Below, piece after piece: positions 35,090 through 43,547 of a stretch of 64,000 bases of DNA. Origin of the DNA: CBDCVN01 sp965223045. Its GTDB lineage: Bacteria > Deinococcota > Deinococci > Deinococcales > Trueperaceae. Position 1 is the first letter of the stretch; the number at the start of each line of letters is the position of its first letter. Location: the NCBI GenBank assembly GCA_965223045.1, contig CBDCVN010000013.1, positions 2,418,001-2,482,000 of the forward strand, read 5' to 3'. Under the pieces are notes generated by a model. It did no database searches. It saw only the letters and a program-made list of their open reading frames with translations, and was not told the DNA's origin. The position numbers and the translations under genes were made by a program.

Positions 35090-36082
35090 TTAGGGAGACA
35101 TCCCTGCTCCATAATCATTGGTGGGGTCACGAAAGATTGAATGAATATGATTTGCTTGACCAACTGTACCCATATCTACTTCATAACCAAACTCTATAAG
35201 CAAACTGGGACCTTGGATTCTGTAATAAACAACACCACCATGAATAGCAATGCCACTCCATGCAAAGTAGGTGTTTGCTAGGTTTTCTTGTATTTCAGCC
35301 ATTTTGTCCACAGCAAATGGGTTCTTAAGATTATTAACCCATTCTCCAATTAAATTAAGTAACATTATTTTTTGTTCAGCTGTTAATTCAGAGGCAGGAA
35401 TACCTGCTAAATCAGGTACAAAGTTATCTTTACCTGGGCCTGTCAATATATCTCGCACGCTAGGGTCAAGCATAGCTGCCTTTTTCTGTTCTATACTTAA
35501 CGATTCCATTAATGCAGCTGCTCTATCTTGCTCTCTTCCCAAAGGGCGAAATATCGTAGAGCCTCCTACATACTCAGCAGGTTCAATGCCCATAAAGTTA
35601 GGAGTTATGCTTATTTTATTGCCAACAAGAACCACGTTGAGTGATAAATGATGTCCATCAACTTGCCATCCCCAAAGTTTATTTTCTGAGGGAGTGCCAA
35701 AAATTGTCATAAAAAATTTACCTGAGCTTCTTTCTAAATCATTTTCTGAGGCGTCCTCTGCAGCGATAATGCTAAGAACCTTTTTATAGCCTCTCTCACT
35801 TAAAGCAGTTTTTATTAACCTAAAAGCCAATGATAATTGTATTTTATTCATGTCTCCAAAAAGCATGCCATGGTGCGGATTATCATCTAGAGGGGAACTT
35901 GTCCACTGTTGCCATTTAGGGCTATCAAAACTAAGGTTTACTAGAGTACGTGAATCAGAATCAAGTGAATCAAGCAAGGCCTGAGCTATTTCAGCTGGTG
36001 TTTTAGTAGATTCTTGAGCTTGACCAATTACTATTAAAAGGCTGACTAGAAATATGCCCAAATACAAAAAAATTTTTGTCAT
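35090..36082 (-). CDS. DUF3500-domain exported protein
   Basis: About 330 residues. MTKIFLYLGIFLVSLLIVIG then QAQES is a signal peptide. The body reads AQALLDSLDSDSRTLVNLSF, HHGMLFGDMNKIQLSLAFRL, LWGWQVDGHHLSLNVVLVGN and IFRPLGREQDRAAAL, the DUF3500 pattern. Its function is unknown; it may bind or act on small molecules outside the membrane. Start chosen at 36082 because TTGGAGAAAG lies just upstream. Single gene, 70 bp downstream of marR in the same direction. Confidence 0.8.
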   Translation of the reverse strand: MTKIFLYLGIFLVSLLIVIGQAQESTKTPAEIAQALLDSLDSDSRTLVNLSFDSPKWQQWTSSPLDDNPHHGMLFGDMNKIQLSLAFRLIKTALSERGYKKVLSIIAAEDASENDLERSSGKFFMTIFGTPSENKLWGWQVDGHHLSLNVVLVGNKISITPNFMGIEPAEYVGGSTIFRPLGREQDRAAALMESLSIEQKKAAMLDPSVRDILTGPGKDNFVPDLAGIPASELTAEQKIMLLNLIGEWVNNLKNPFAVDKMAEIQENLANTYFAWSGIAIHGGVVYYRIQGPSLLIEFGYEVDMGTVGQANHIHSIFRDPTNDYGAGMSP

Positions 36083-36151
36083 AGCTTTCTCCAAGTTCTC
36101 AGACTAATTGTCAATTGAGCTAATTTTAGAAAATAAATCAATGCAACCATT

Positions 36152-36610
36152 CTATTTATTATTACCTCTTAACTTATCAAGAAGGTTATTTAATTGTTTA
36201 GCTTCCTCTACACTTAAAGTTTTATAATGCTGATAGATTGGTTCAATTTCCTTGTTGTAGGTTTCTAGTTGCTCTAGACCTAATGGTGTGAGGGTGACAT
36301 CTACAGCTCGGCGGTCATATTCACATGCAATACGCTCTAGAAATCCTTTTGATCTAAGCTTTTCAATCAAACGCGAAGTATTAGACATTTTATTAATCAT
36401 GCGCTCCTGAACATCTTTTACAGCCATCGGCTTGGGGTATGATCCTTTTAAGATACGTAAAACATTAAATTGCTCAGGCGTAATGCTATAACCTTTTAAG
36501 GCTTGGGAAAACAAAGTATCAAAGCAGGCTTGAGTATATATCAAATTAACAGCAAGTTTCTGATGTTCATCTTTAAAACTAGCTTGTTTGATTTCATCCT
36601 CAATTTGCAT
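36152..36610 (-). CDS. MarR-family transcriptional regulator
   Basis: A 152-residue winged-helix repressor. EQFNVLRILKGSYPKPMAVK then MINKMSNTSRLIEKLRSKGF and RIACEYDRRAVDVTLTPLG are the MarR DNA-recognition helix and wing with the conserved D-x-R. It lies 9 bp downstream of an FMN reductase gene in one operon, so it probably controls that operon in response to quinones, oxidants or phenolic compounds. The ligand is not identifiable. Confidence 0.88.
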   Translation of the reverse strand: MQIEDEIKQASFKDEHQKLAVNLIYTQACFDTLFSQALKGYSITPEQFNVLRILKGSYPKPMAVKDVQERMINKMSNTSRLIEKLRSKGFLERIACEYDRRAVDVTLTPLGLEQLETYNKEIEPIYQHYKTLSVEEAKQLNNLLDKLRGNNK

Positions 36611-36619
36611 GTAATGCTC

Positions 36620-37186
36620 CTAAGCAACAACTAGTTGCTGTTCACTAATGGTTTGCGAAACATGTTTGATGAACTCAGCAAGCTCTATTTGTTTGTAATC
36701 CACTAAAGTACCTTTCTCAGTAATTGCTTGAGGGGCTTGGGGCAAAGAGAACTGTTCTCCAATAACTTTTATGCGCATGTGCTCGAGCCACAAACGAAGT
36801 ACTTTAAGACCCCTAACGCCACCACCTTTTCCAGGTGTTGCGCTCATAAGCCCAATAGTTTTATTAACAAAGGCTCTGTAATTTACACGTGTTATCCAAT
36901 CAATAGTGTTTTTAAGTAATGGTGTGAAAGCCCCATTATACTCAGGAGATGCTATAACAATGCCATTATATTTTTTAAGCAATTCTTCAAGAATTTTAGC
37001 ATTCTCAGGAACACCATGCTCTTGTTCCAAATCGCCATTATAGAGTGGCATTGGATAATCCTTTAGATCTATAAAATATGCCTTTACACCACTATGCTGG
37101 GCAGTTTCTGTTGCCTGCTTAGCAAGCCACTTGTTAGTTGAATCATTTCTTGTACTTCCTGAAAAAAGGAGAATGGCTGGATCCAT
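36620..37186 (-). CDS. NAD(P)H-dependent FMN reductase-like flavoprotein
   Basis: A 188-residue flavodoxin-fold oxidoreductase. FSGSTRNDSTNKWLA binds FMN phosphate, DLKDYPMPLYNGDLE and SPEYNGAFTPLLKNTIDWIT are the family landmarks (YNG tripeptide). It would reduce quinones, azo compounds or flavins. Operon with marR, 9 bp apart. Its upstream region (37187-37456) is 270 bp and probably carries a MarR operator, though I see no clear palindrome. Confidence 0.88.
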   Translation of the reverse strand: MDPAILLFSGSTRNDSTNKWLAKQATETAQHSGVKAYFIDLKDYPMPLYNGDLEQEHGVPENAKILEELLKKYNGIVIASPEYNGAFTPLLKNTIDWITRVNYRAFVNKTIGLMSATPGKGGGVRGLKVLRLWLEHMRIKVIGEQFSLPQAPQAITEKGTLVDYKQIELAEFIKHVSQTISEQQLVVA

Positions 37187-37522
37187 GAATGTTACCTCAA
37201 ATCTTGGTATAAAACCTCACTAAATGTCTATACATTATATGTATCAACATTAATAGTGTCAACACCCAAAACTTCAAGATGCACCTTGAGGTTTAACTGT
37301 GACATATCTTAGATATCTTAACATTTCCTTTTTTCTCATTTAGCTACAGTTAAACTAGTCGCTTGTGGCAGCGATGATAATTAAAAAGGTACTGAGTTAT
37401 CATGCTTAAGCCAAAAGCCACTCAATTTTTAGAAAGGAAGTGGGTGTGCAGCATATATGTGGATTTATCCTACCCACTACTATACTGTAGTAATGGGCTC
37501 TTTGCTCCCACCCCAATATTGT

Positions 37523-38371
37523 ATGAGTAAAATTATTTCTATATTGATAATTGGGTTTTTAATTGTATGTGCTAATGCTCAAAATGATATGAATAACAAC
37601 TCCGAAATTGACCCTCCTGAAGGCTATAAGTTTGTGTCTTTCTTAAGCGAGGAACAAGTAAGAACCTTTGAAGAAGCAGAAGATGTTATCGAAGAAGGTA
37701 AAGACTATGGCGCTATAATTGTCACTAATAAAGGTACTCTACAAATAGATTTCTATGAAGAAGCACCAAAAACAGTTAACAATTTTATCTTTTTAAGTCT
37801 TAACCATTACTATGAAGGCATAGTTTTTCATCGTGTTTTAGAGAATTTTATGGCACAAACTGGTGACCCAACAGGAACTGGCAGTGGTGGTCCGGGCTAT
37901 AAATTTGCAGATGAGTTTGTTGCAGATTTAACACATGAGGGTAAAGGAACATTGTCTATGGCTAACTCCGGCCCTAATACCAATGGCTCGCAGTTTTTTA
38001 TCACTTTTGCAGCAACACCATGGCTTGATGGTAAGCATAGTGTTTTTGGACAGGTTAAAAAGGGTTTAGAAGTTCTTGATGAAATTCAACTAATCGACCC
38101 CTCTAATAATCGACCTACAATTGTTGCTTATGCTAGAGACCCTCTTAATGTATTACAAAATCAAGGACTTAATTTAGCAGGGGGAGGCGATATTATAATA
38201 GAAGATTATATTATTGACAAGCTAGGATCACCTCCTCCTATAGGCGAATATTTTGAACTCGAAGGGTTTACAGGAGTCATGGGGAATGTAGAAGGTTTCT
38301 TAGCTGTAGGCTTCCATCCTCAACCTGATGTCATAGAAGCTGTTTACATTATTGAAAAAATAGAGGAGTGA
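37523..38371 (+). CDS. Exported cyclophilin-type peptidyl-prolyl isomerase
   Basis: About 282 residues. A signal peptide (MSKIISILIIGFLIVCANAQ) leads to a cyclophilin domain at about 75-210: AIIVTNKGTLQIDFYEEAPK, FHRVLENFMAQTGDPTGTGS with catalytic Arg, GTLSMANSGPNTNGSQFFIT and WLDGKHSVFGQV. A C-terminal extension of about 70 residues has no clear homologue. A longer start at 37457 has GAAAGGAAG 16 bp upstream, but the signal peptide begins properly at 37523. Acts on secreted proteins. Confidence 0.88.
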   Translation: MSKIISILIIGFLIVCANAQNDMNNNSEIDPPEGYKFVSFLSEEQVRTFEEAEDVIEEGKDYGAIIVTNKGTLQIDFYEEAPKTVNNFIFLSLNHYYEGIVFHRVLENFMAQTGDPTGTGSGGPGYKFADEFVADLTHEGKGTLSMANSGPNTNGSQFFITFAATPWLDGKHSVFGQVKKGLEVLDEIQLIDPSNNRPTIVAYARDPLNVLQNQGLNLAGGGDIIIEDYIIDKLGSPPPIGEYFELEGFTGVMGNVEGFLAVGFHPQPDVIEAVYIIEKIEE

Positions 38372-38441
38372 GTGAAAGCTAAAATTGGACATTAATTTGT
38401 AAAAACTATATTTGCCCTAAAGGGTAAGTTACTCCAGAAAA

Positions 38442-38461
38442 ATTTTTCCCTAGGGAAAAAT
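38442..38461. terminator. Perfect palindrome after the cyclophilin gene
   Basis: ATTTTTCCCTAGGGAAAAAT is a perfect 20-nt inverted repeat, 70 bp after the stop codon. It could fold as a short hairpin in either direction. The downstream T run is modest, so terminator function is only likely. Confidence 0.4.
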
Positions 38462-38475
38462 CTCCTCTTTAAGCA

Positions 38476-38555
38476 TGTCATTTTGAGGAATATTAACAAC
38501 AAAGAATCTCTGGTGGTGTAATGCAGCGAGATCCTTTGCCGCACTCAGGATGACA
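38476..38555. repeat. GATGACA-type dispersed palindromic repeat
   Basis: The left end TGTCATTTTGAGGAA and the right end CTCAGGATGACA form an imperfect terminal inverted repeat 80 bp apart, with AAGAATCTC and GAGATCCTT as inner arms. A decayed relative lies at 18936-19125. The ATG at 38550 of the following gene is inside the right end. Confidence 0.65.
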
Positions 38556-38921
38556 TTATTTTTGTTATTAGGTAAGTATCTGAACATAATATCTATATCC
38601 TCCGAGGAGTTTCTTGCAATAATTCAAGAGGCTTTAAAAAAGCTTTCCAGCGGGGACTGCGTATACTGTATAAAAACAGTCGAGCCGAATTTTAGGGGAG
38701 AATATGAATTTTATTTAGTCCCTGCTATGAGAGGAAAAGGCTTTGAGGAGATCACAGGTGATCCCGAATATGGCTGGCCAAGCGACATTGAAGCAGTAGA
38801 CATTAAAGATATTTATTATCTTATGCCCATGCCACGTAAACACCCTGTAGTCACAGTAAACGGAATTCCCAAAGCTATAGGGCTACAAAGTTCTGAATTC
38901 ATAGCCATGTATAGAGAATAA
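38550..38921 (+). CDS. Hypothetical protein whose start lies in a repeat
   Basis: A 123-residue frame I do not recognise. Body: SSEEFLAIIQEALKKLSSGD then VYCIKTVEPNFRGEYEFYLV and IEAVDIKDIYYLMPMPRKHP, with regular helix and beta patterns that look like a real small protein. The first ATG falls inside the right end of the dispersed repeat at 38476-38555, so the N-terminal MTLFLLLGKYLN may be repeat-derived, or the true start may be a later TTG. Convergent with cysS. Confidence 0.5.
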   Translation: MTLFLLLGKYLNIISISSEEFLAIIQEALKKLSSGDCVYCIKTVEPNFRGEYEFYLVPAMRGKGFEEITGDPEYGWPSDIEAVDIKDIYYLMPMPRKHPVVTVNGIPKAIGLQSSEFIAMYRE

Positions 38922-38943
38922 AGTGCTCTAGACATTCTTGTAA

Positions 38944-40404
38944 TTAAACTACTTTCCAGCGTGTGCCTTCAGTAGTATCTTCAAGCATAATGCCTAACTC
39001 ACTTAAACGCTCACGAATAGCATCAGAGCTTTTAAAATCACGCCTTAGGCGAGCTTCTTCTCGTTGCTTATTTACTAAACCAATAAGCCCATCTAAAATA
39101 TCCATATTTGCCCCCTCGCTCATTTCTTTCGCCTCACCAAGCACACCTAAGATTTCCCCAGCATAATCTTCGTAAAAAGCTTTGGCAGCACTAAGATAAT
39201 CTTGGCTTGGTTTTTCAGCTAATTTTGCATTTACCTCACGAACAACATCGAAAATAACTGCTACAGCCTGAGGGGTGTTTAAGTCATCATTCATAGCCTC
39301 AGCAAAACTCTCACAGTAGAGATTAAAGGTAACATCTCTAGAATTGGGAGTGGCATCTTTAATTTCAAAGTCTTTTCCTAGCAGGCGGAGTACTTCACTA
39401 TAGCTTTCACGTATACGCTTTAGACCTTGTGCAGAAGCGTGTAAACCTTCAGATGAAAAATCACTTATGCTGCGGTAATGTGAGCTTAATAGATTAAAAC
39501 GAATAACTATAGGGTCATGCTCAATAAATAGTTGAGCTAAGGTTTTAAAGTGGCCTTTACTCTTAGACATTTTTTCCCCTGAAAGAGTAATAAAATTCCA
39601 GTGCATCCAATAACGGGCAAAGGCTTTGCCTGCAGCTTTTGCTTGGGCGATTTCACACTCATGATGAGGAAAGATAAGGTCTATACCACCACCATGAATG
39701 TCAAACTCATTACCTAAGTACTTGGTGCTCATAACCGAGCATTCAAGGTGCCAGCCAGGAAACCCTTCTCCCCATGGGCTACTCCAGCGCATAATGTGAT
39801 TTGGCTCAGCACGTTTCCAAAGAGCAAAATCACGGGGATCATCCTTTTCACTACGCACTTCTACTCGAGCCCCCTCTAAAAGATCGTCAGGATCGCGCCC
39901 AGAAAGCTCACCATAGTTTTGCCACTTAGAAACATCAAAATACACGCTACCGTTTACTTCATAAGCTAAGCCATTTTTAATAAGTTGCGAAGTAAGTTCT
40001 ATTTGCTCACCAATATGCCCAGTAGCCCTCGGTACAATATCAGGCCGTCTAACGCCTAGTTGGCCTATAGCATCAAAATAAGCCCAGAAATATTTCTCGG
40101 CTACTTCCATAGGTTCTAGTTGTTCGAGTTTAGCCCGCTTTAAAAGTTTATCTTCACCATCATCAAAATCATCAGTTAGGTGACCTACATCAGTAATATT
40201 AGATACTAAACGCACTTTGTAACCACTGAACTGTAACCAACGCTTTAAAATATCAAAAATTATAGGCCCTCTAGCATGTCCCAAGTGCGGTTCTGAGTAA
40301 ACTGTAGGACCACAAAAATACATGCCTACATAACCTTCAGTTACAGACTTAAAAGTTTCTTTTCGACGGCTTAAGGTATTATAAAGTTGCATGCATTGCA
40401 GCAT
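38944..40404 (-). CDS. cysS: Cysteinyl-tRNA synthetase
   Basis: About 486 residues of a class I aminoacyl-tRNA synthetase charging tRNA-Cys. CGPTVYSEPHLGHARG holds the HIGH-type motif (HLGH), the zinc ligands include the first Cys and the ECSVMS and HHECE segments, and EKMSKSKGH is the KMSKS loop. Start uncertain: ATG 40404 is used, an in-frame TTG at 40434 and ATG at 40392 are alternatives, all with poor ribosome binding sites. Single gene; its tRNA is at 4109. Confidence 0.95.
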   Translation of the reverse strand: MLQCMQLYNTLSRRKETFKSVTEGYVGMYFCGPTVYSEPHLGHARGPIIFDILKRWLQFSGYKVRLVSNITDVGHLTDDFDDGEDKLLKRAKLEQLEPMEVAEKYFWAYFDAIGQLGVRRPDIVPRATGHIGEQIELTSQLIKNGLAYEVNGSVYFDVSKWQNYGELSGRDPDDLLEGARVEVRSEKDDPRDFALWKRAEPNHIMRWSSPWGEGFPGWHLECSVMSTKYLGNEFDIHGGGIDLIFPHHECEIAQAKAAGKAFARYWMHWNFITLSGEKMSKSKGHFKTLAQLFIEHDPIVIRFNLLSSHYRSISDFSSEGLHASAQGLKRIRESYSEVLRLLGKDFEIKDATPNSRDVTFNLYCESFAEAMNDDLNTPQAVAVIFDVVREVNAKLAEKPSQDYLSAAKAFYEDYAGEILGVLGEAKEMSEGANMDILDGLIGLVNKQREEARLRRDFKSSDAIRERLSELGIMLEDTTEGTRWKVV

Positions 40405-40434
40405 AACTTGTTCAGGAGTTATTATGCTAGACAA

Positions 40435-40790
40435 GCAAATAGATTAGAGGCAATTTTGCTTCACAAAATTTGTTTTGATGATGAGCTGTTCCCTGTATTA
40501 AAATGCTCACTAATGCAACTAAGTTGCAGAGTGGTCTATGACAATTGAGGTGTTGAGTTACATACACAAATCGTTGTATGTGTGGTTTTTTTTGTGTAAA
40601 TCTTGAGTGTGTGATAGGACATAGCCTCTATCAACTTGTGAGAGGTTTTTCGTTCTAAGCAAAAATCACAGTATGTCAGCATTGAGGGTGCGTAGTTGTC
40701 AAGTTCATACAGATTTCTTTAGATGGGAAATATACGTTATGAAATAGACTAAGACATTGCTGTGATATGTTCGAGCAAAAGTGAGGTACT
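40435..40790. other. Gap between cysS and a hypothetical gene
   Basis: A 356-bp region between divergent genes. ACATACACAAATCGTTGTAT followed by GTGT and a run of T near 40560-40590 could be a weak hairpin with an oligo-T tail, but pairing is imperfect. GTGAGG lies 6 bp before the 40791 ATG. Nothing else is supported. Confidence 0.35.
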
Positions 40791-41126
40791 ATGTATTTTA
40801 TAAGGCTAAGATCATCAGTGCCAAAGGAGGAAGTAAGCTTAATTGCTCGTAAGCTTTCATCAACTTTGGATGTGCATCCAGTAAGAATTGAAAGGGTCTT
40901 GCTGAAAAGTAGAGGGCGTATGATAGCTCAGGTCAATAGGTTAGAAAAAGCTAAGCGAATAGCTAATGTGTTCCTTAGTGAAGGTGTTGATGTTGTTGTT
41001 GAAAAGGGGTCACCTCTTAGTCATTGGTTATCTAAAACTAAAAAGACTACTAGGGAAGTTGTTAGCGTAAAACCCGAAGTTTACAAAAGCTGGGTAGAGA
41101 CACGAGAATCTTACCTTACAGTGTAA
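40791..41126 (+). CDS. Hypothetical small basic protein
   Basis: A 111-residue, lysine- and arginine-rich protein. The first 75 residues (MYFIRLRSSVPKEEVSLIAR, MIAQVNRLEKAKRIANVFLS then EGVDVVVEKG) show a beta-alpha-beta alternation resembling an SPOR-like or ACT-like module. The tail is basic. Clear ribosome binding site (GTGAGG) and its own promoter gap of 356 bp. Not recognised. A terminator shared with the convergent gene follows. Confidence 0.6.
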   Translation: MYFIRLRSSVPKEEVSLIARKLSSTLDVHPVRIERVLLKSRGRMIAQVNRLEKAKRIANVFLSEGVDVVVEKGSPLSHWLSKTKKTTREVVSVKPEVYKSWVETRESYLTV

Positions 41127-41148
41127 ACTTAGGGAACCTGATTTGGAG

Positions 41149-41188
41149 TGAGCCCCTGCTGTAGATCTTGTGAGATTGTAGGGGCTCA
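41149..41188. terminator. Bidirectional terminator between convergent genes
   Basis: TGAGCCCCT at 41149-41157 pairs perfectly with AGGGGCTCA at 41180-41188 (9 bp, 22-nt loop). The right arm begins in the stop codon of the radical SAM gene. T-rich sequence lies on the right side (41205 onward). Confidence 0.65.
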
Positions 41189-42502
41189 AACTCTCGCTAT
41201 ATTTTTTAAAAAATTTGTTGTTTCAGAGGCTATGGTTTCTTGCTCTTTCCAATGACCATAGGCAAGTCCTTGACCTTGTAGGGACTCGAGCACTCCTCGA
41301 GTATCCTCATCAACTACACCGGGGTTAGTTTGTGAAAATGGTGTCCCTACCAAAGGCATAAAAGTGTGGCTGTGTACCCTAGCTCCCATTTGGGTGAGTT
41401 GTTTCATAAGACTGATAGTAGCTGTAATATCTTCTTTACTTTCACCAGGCATACCAAAAATAAAATCCACGTTGGCCTTGAATCCAAACTCCAAGATAAG
41501 TTTAGTGGCTCGCAAAACCTCAGTCACACCATGCCCTCTATGAATGGCTTTGAGCATACGCTCACTGCCTGATTGAGCCCCAATAATCAGGTTATCATTG
41601 GCACAGTAGCGCTTTATTAGTCCTAAAGTCTCAGAGGTAATATTTTCAGGGCGAACTTCTGAAGGGAAAGACCCAAAATAGACATGCTCTTTGCCAAAAA
41701 GTTTTTCGGTAGCCTGTAGAAGCTCTTCTAAAATCTTGAGATTAACAGTGCGGCCATCAAAAGAGCCATAGGCGAAAGCTACTGGGGTGATAAAGCGTAG
41801 GTCACGGTAGCCATGCTTCTTCGCTAACTCTGCATATTTAATAATGCTCTCAATCGAGCGATAACGCATACGTCCACCCATCAGAAATGGTGTTTGACAA
41901 AATTTACAGACCCAAGGACAACCCCTACCAATTTCAATAGGGGCAAAACGTTTGTGCTTGATGGCAAATGGTGGATAATAACTCAAGTCAATTGGTTTAG
42001 GCTTACCAGTAAAGCAGTGATTTCCTTTGTCATCAAAAAAAGCTAGACCCTTTATATTATTAAAGGCTTTGTCTGAAAAATACGCTTCCAAGAGGTTAGG
42101 TAGCGCCACTTCGCCTTCACCTATTACTACCACATGTGCCCCCATTTTTAATGTGCCTATTGGGTCGCCTGAAGGGTGGGGGCCTCCAGCTATAATTAGG
42201 GTGTTGTTTTGTTTGTTTTGCTCGAGCACCTCCCGCAAAGAACCAATAGTATGCCCCATGGCTATAACATTAGGTGTGTGAAACGAAAAAGCTACTACTA
42301 GCTGCTTATACTTTCTTGCTAGCTCGAGGGTAGCTTCTTCTAAATCAGTGTTTGCTCCATCATCAAGCGTCTCTTGCCTGCGTGCCTTTACAAAATGAAT
42401 GTCTAGCTTTCTAAAGCGTTCATCTTCTTCCAATACTCCAGTTAACACTGCTAGGCTGTAACGATTGTAGCTATATTCGACAAAAACAAGGGCATGTTTC
42501 AT
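41186..42502 (-). CDS. B12-binding / radical SAM protein
   Basis: A 438-residue enzyme. A B12-binding-like domain occupies about 1-150 (LVVAFSFHTPNVIAM, AGGPHPSGDP, VVIGEGEVALPNLLEAYF). A radical SAM domain follows with the iron-sulfur motif CPWVCKFC (three Cys, C-x3-C-x2-C), then MRYRSIESIIKYAELAKKHG and FIFGMPGESKEDI. This organisation is like that of the MJ_1487-type family, of unknown substrate. No B12 biosynthetic gene is in view. It lies 18 bp downstream of a tautomerase gene. Confidence 0.85.
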   Translation of the reverse strand: MKHALVFVEYSYNRYSLAVLTGVLEEDERFRKLDIHFVKARRQETLDDGANTDLEEATLELARKYKQLVVAFSFHTPNVIAMGHTIGSLREVLEQNKQNNTLIIAGGPHPSGDPIGTLKMGAHVVVIGEGEVALPNLLEAYFSDKAFNNIKGLAFFDDKGNHCFTGKPKPIDLSYYPPFAIKHKRFAPIEIGRGCPWVCKFCQTPFLMGGRMRYRSIESIIKYAELAKKHGYRDLRFITPVAFAYGSFDGRTVNLKILEELLQATEKLFGKEHVYFGSFPSEVRPENITSETLGLIKRYCANDNLIIGAQSGSERMLKAIHRGHGVTEVLRATKLILEFGFKANVDFIFGMPGESKEDITATISLMKQLTQMGARVHSHTFMPLVGTPFSQTNPGVVDEDTRGVLESLQGQGLAYGHWKEQETIASETTNFLKNIARV

Positions 42503-42520
42503 GAGAGCCTAAGCGATACC

Positions 42521-42910
42521 TCAAACATCCAATGCATAATCTAGTTGAACCTCATCACCATGTAAACTTCGAAAACCCCAATTGTATGTTGGACTTTCCT
42601 GCATAGATATTTCTAGGTCTTGATGCTTAATGCCTATTTCTTCTTGGATTTTGTCAAACAACAAGCGAATTAACCGCTTTTTGGTTTCCTTTGTTCTACC
42701 TGCCATCATTGAAATCTCAATAATTGTATAGGCAGTTGTCCTGTCTTTAGGATATAGCAGGTTGTCCTTTTCCATAGGAAAGAAGCGGTGTATCCTTTTT
42801 TCTTTTGGAAAATGCAGTGCCTCCATTACACATTCATAGATAACCTGCGACAGCTCAGTCTTTATAGGGTTTAGTTTTTCCTTAATTCCAAATACTTTGA
42901 TTTGTGCCAT
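42521..42910 (-). CDS. Tautomerase-fold protein
   Basis: A 129-residue protein of the larger tautomerase superfamily. Beta-alpha-beta pattern: IKVFGIKEKLNPIKTELSQV, FPKEKRIHRFFPMEKDNLLY, DRTTAYTIIEISMMAGRTKE. Catalytic tautomerases carry Pro as the residue after the initiator Met, which acts as the base. Here the sequence starts Met-Ala-Gln, so classical catalysis is not expected unless the start differs. Operon with the radical SAM gene, 18 bp gap. Confidence 0.7.
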   Translation of the reverse strand: MAQIKVFGIKEKLNPIKTELSQVIYECVMEALHFPKEKRIHRFFPMEKDNLLYPKDRTTAYTIIEISMMAGRTKETKKRLIRLLFDKIQEEIGIKHQDLEISMQESPTYNWGFRSLHGDEVQLDYALDV

Positions 42911-43120
42911 TATTTTTGTTCCCTACTATGTTTCCAATAACTTGATTATAAACCAAGGTAAGTTGCATAGAGAAGCTCAATTTACCTTAAAAGTTTCTAA
43001 GAGCTTGAAATTCTATCTATTGTATGCAAACAAAAGTTGTTGAAATCTCTTACAAACAAATTAGTCAGTTTCTTGTTAACGATTATAATTAAACTAGTAA
43101 CTTAATAGGAGATATTAATA

Positions 43121-43507
43121 ATGAAAAATATTCTTTCCCCTAACCCCTCGCTAAATAATTCTTCGCTTGAACTATTTTTTACTTCCTCCATAAATAACAA
43201 GGTAGCTGAAATTGCCAAACAAGCTGTTAATAATCTTTTCTTGTTGGCAATGAGGAACAACCTCACTTGGATTGATCCTTATATTACTGCTAATAACAAT
43301 GAAAGTATTGATTTCCAGTGGTGGGAAAAAGGTAAGTACTTTGCCTTATCTATACACTCTGATAAGTCTATACATTTTGTAAGAGCTTATGGTCCAAAAG
43401 ACCCTAGTAAAAAATGGGAATCAAATACTCTAAGAAGGATAAAACTAGGCCAATCCCCTTCTAGAAAAGAATTATTAGCTATATGGAAGTGGCTATTCGT
43501 TGATTAA
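43121..43507 (+). CDS. Hypothetical protein, WW-rich small domain
   Basis: A 128-residue protein. It has a polar N-terminus (NNSSLELFFTSSINNKVAEI) and a core WIDPYITANNNESIDFQWW then KGKYFALSIHSDKSIHFVRA then YGP. This pattern of P-x-I-x-x-x-x-x-x-S-I-x-F-x-W-W is one I recall from uncharacterised proteins that often neighbour toxin or phage genes; I do not know its function. Strong ribosome binding site (TAGGAGAT) before ATG. Single gene. Confidence 0.6.
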   Translation: MKNILSPNPSLNNSSLELFFTSSINNKVAEIAKQAVNNLFLLAMRNNLTWIDPYITANNNESIDFQWWEKGKYFALSIHSDKSIHFVRAYGPKDPSKKWESNTLRRIKLGQSPSRKELLAIWKWLFVD

Positions 43508-43547
43508 TGTTGAGGTTTGGAAAAGAATTGGACGCAATTAGCAGGTT

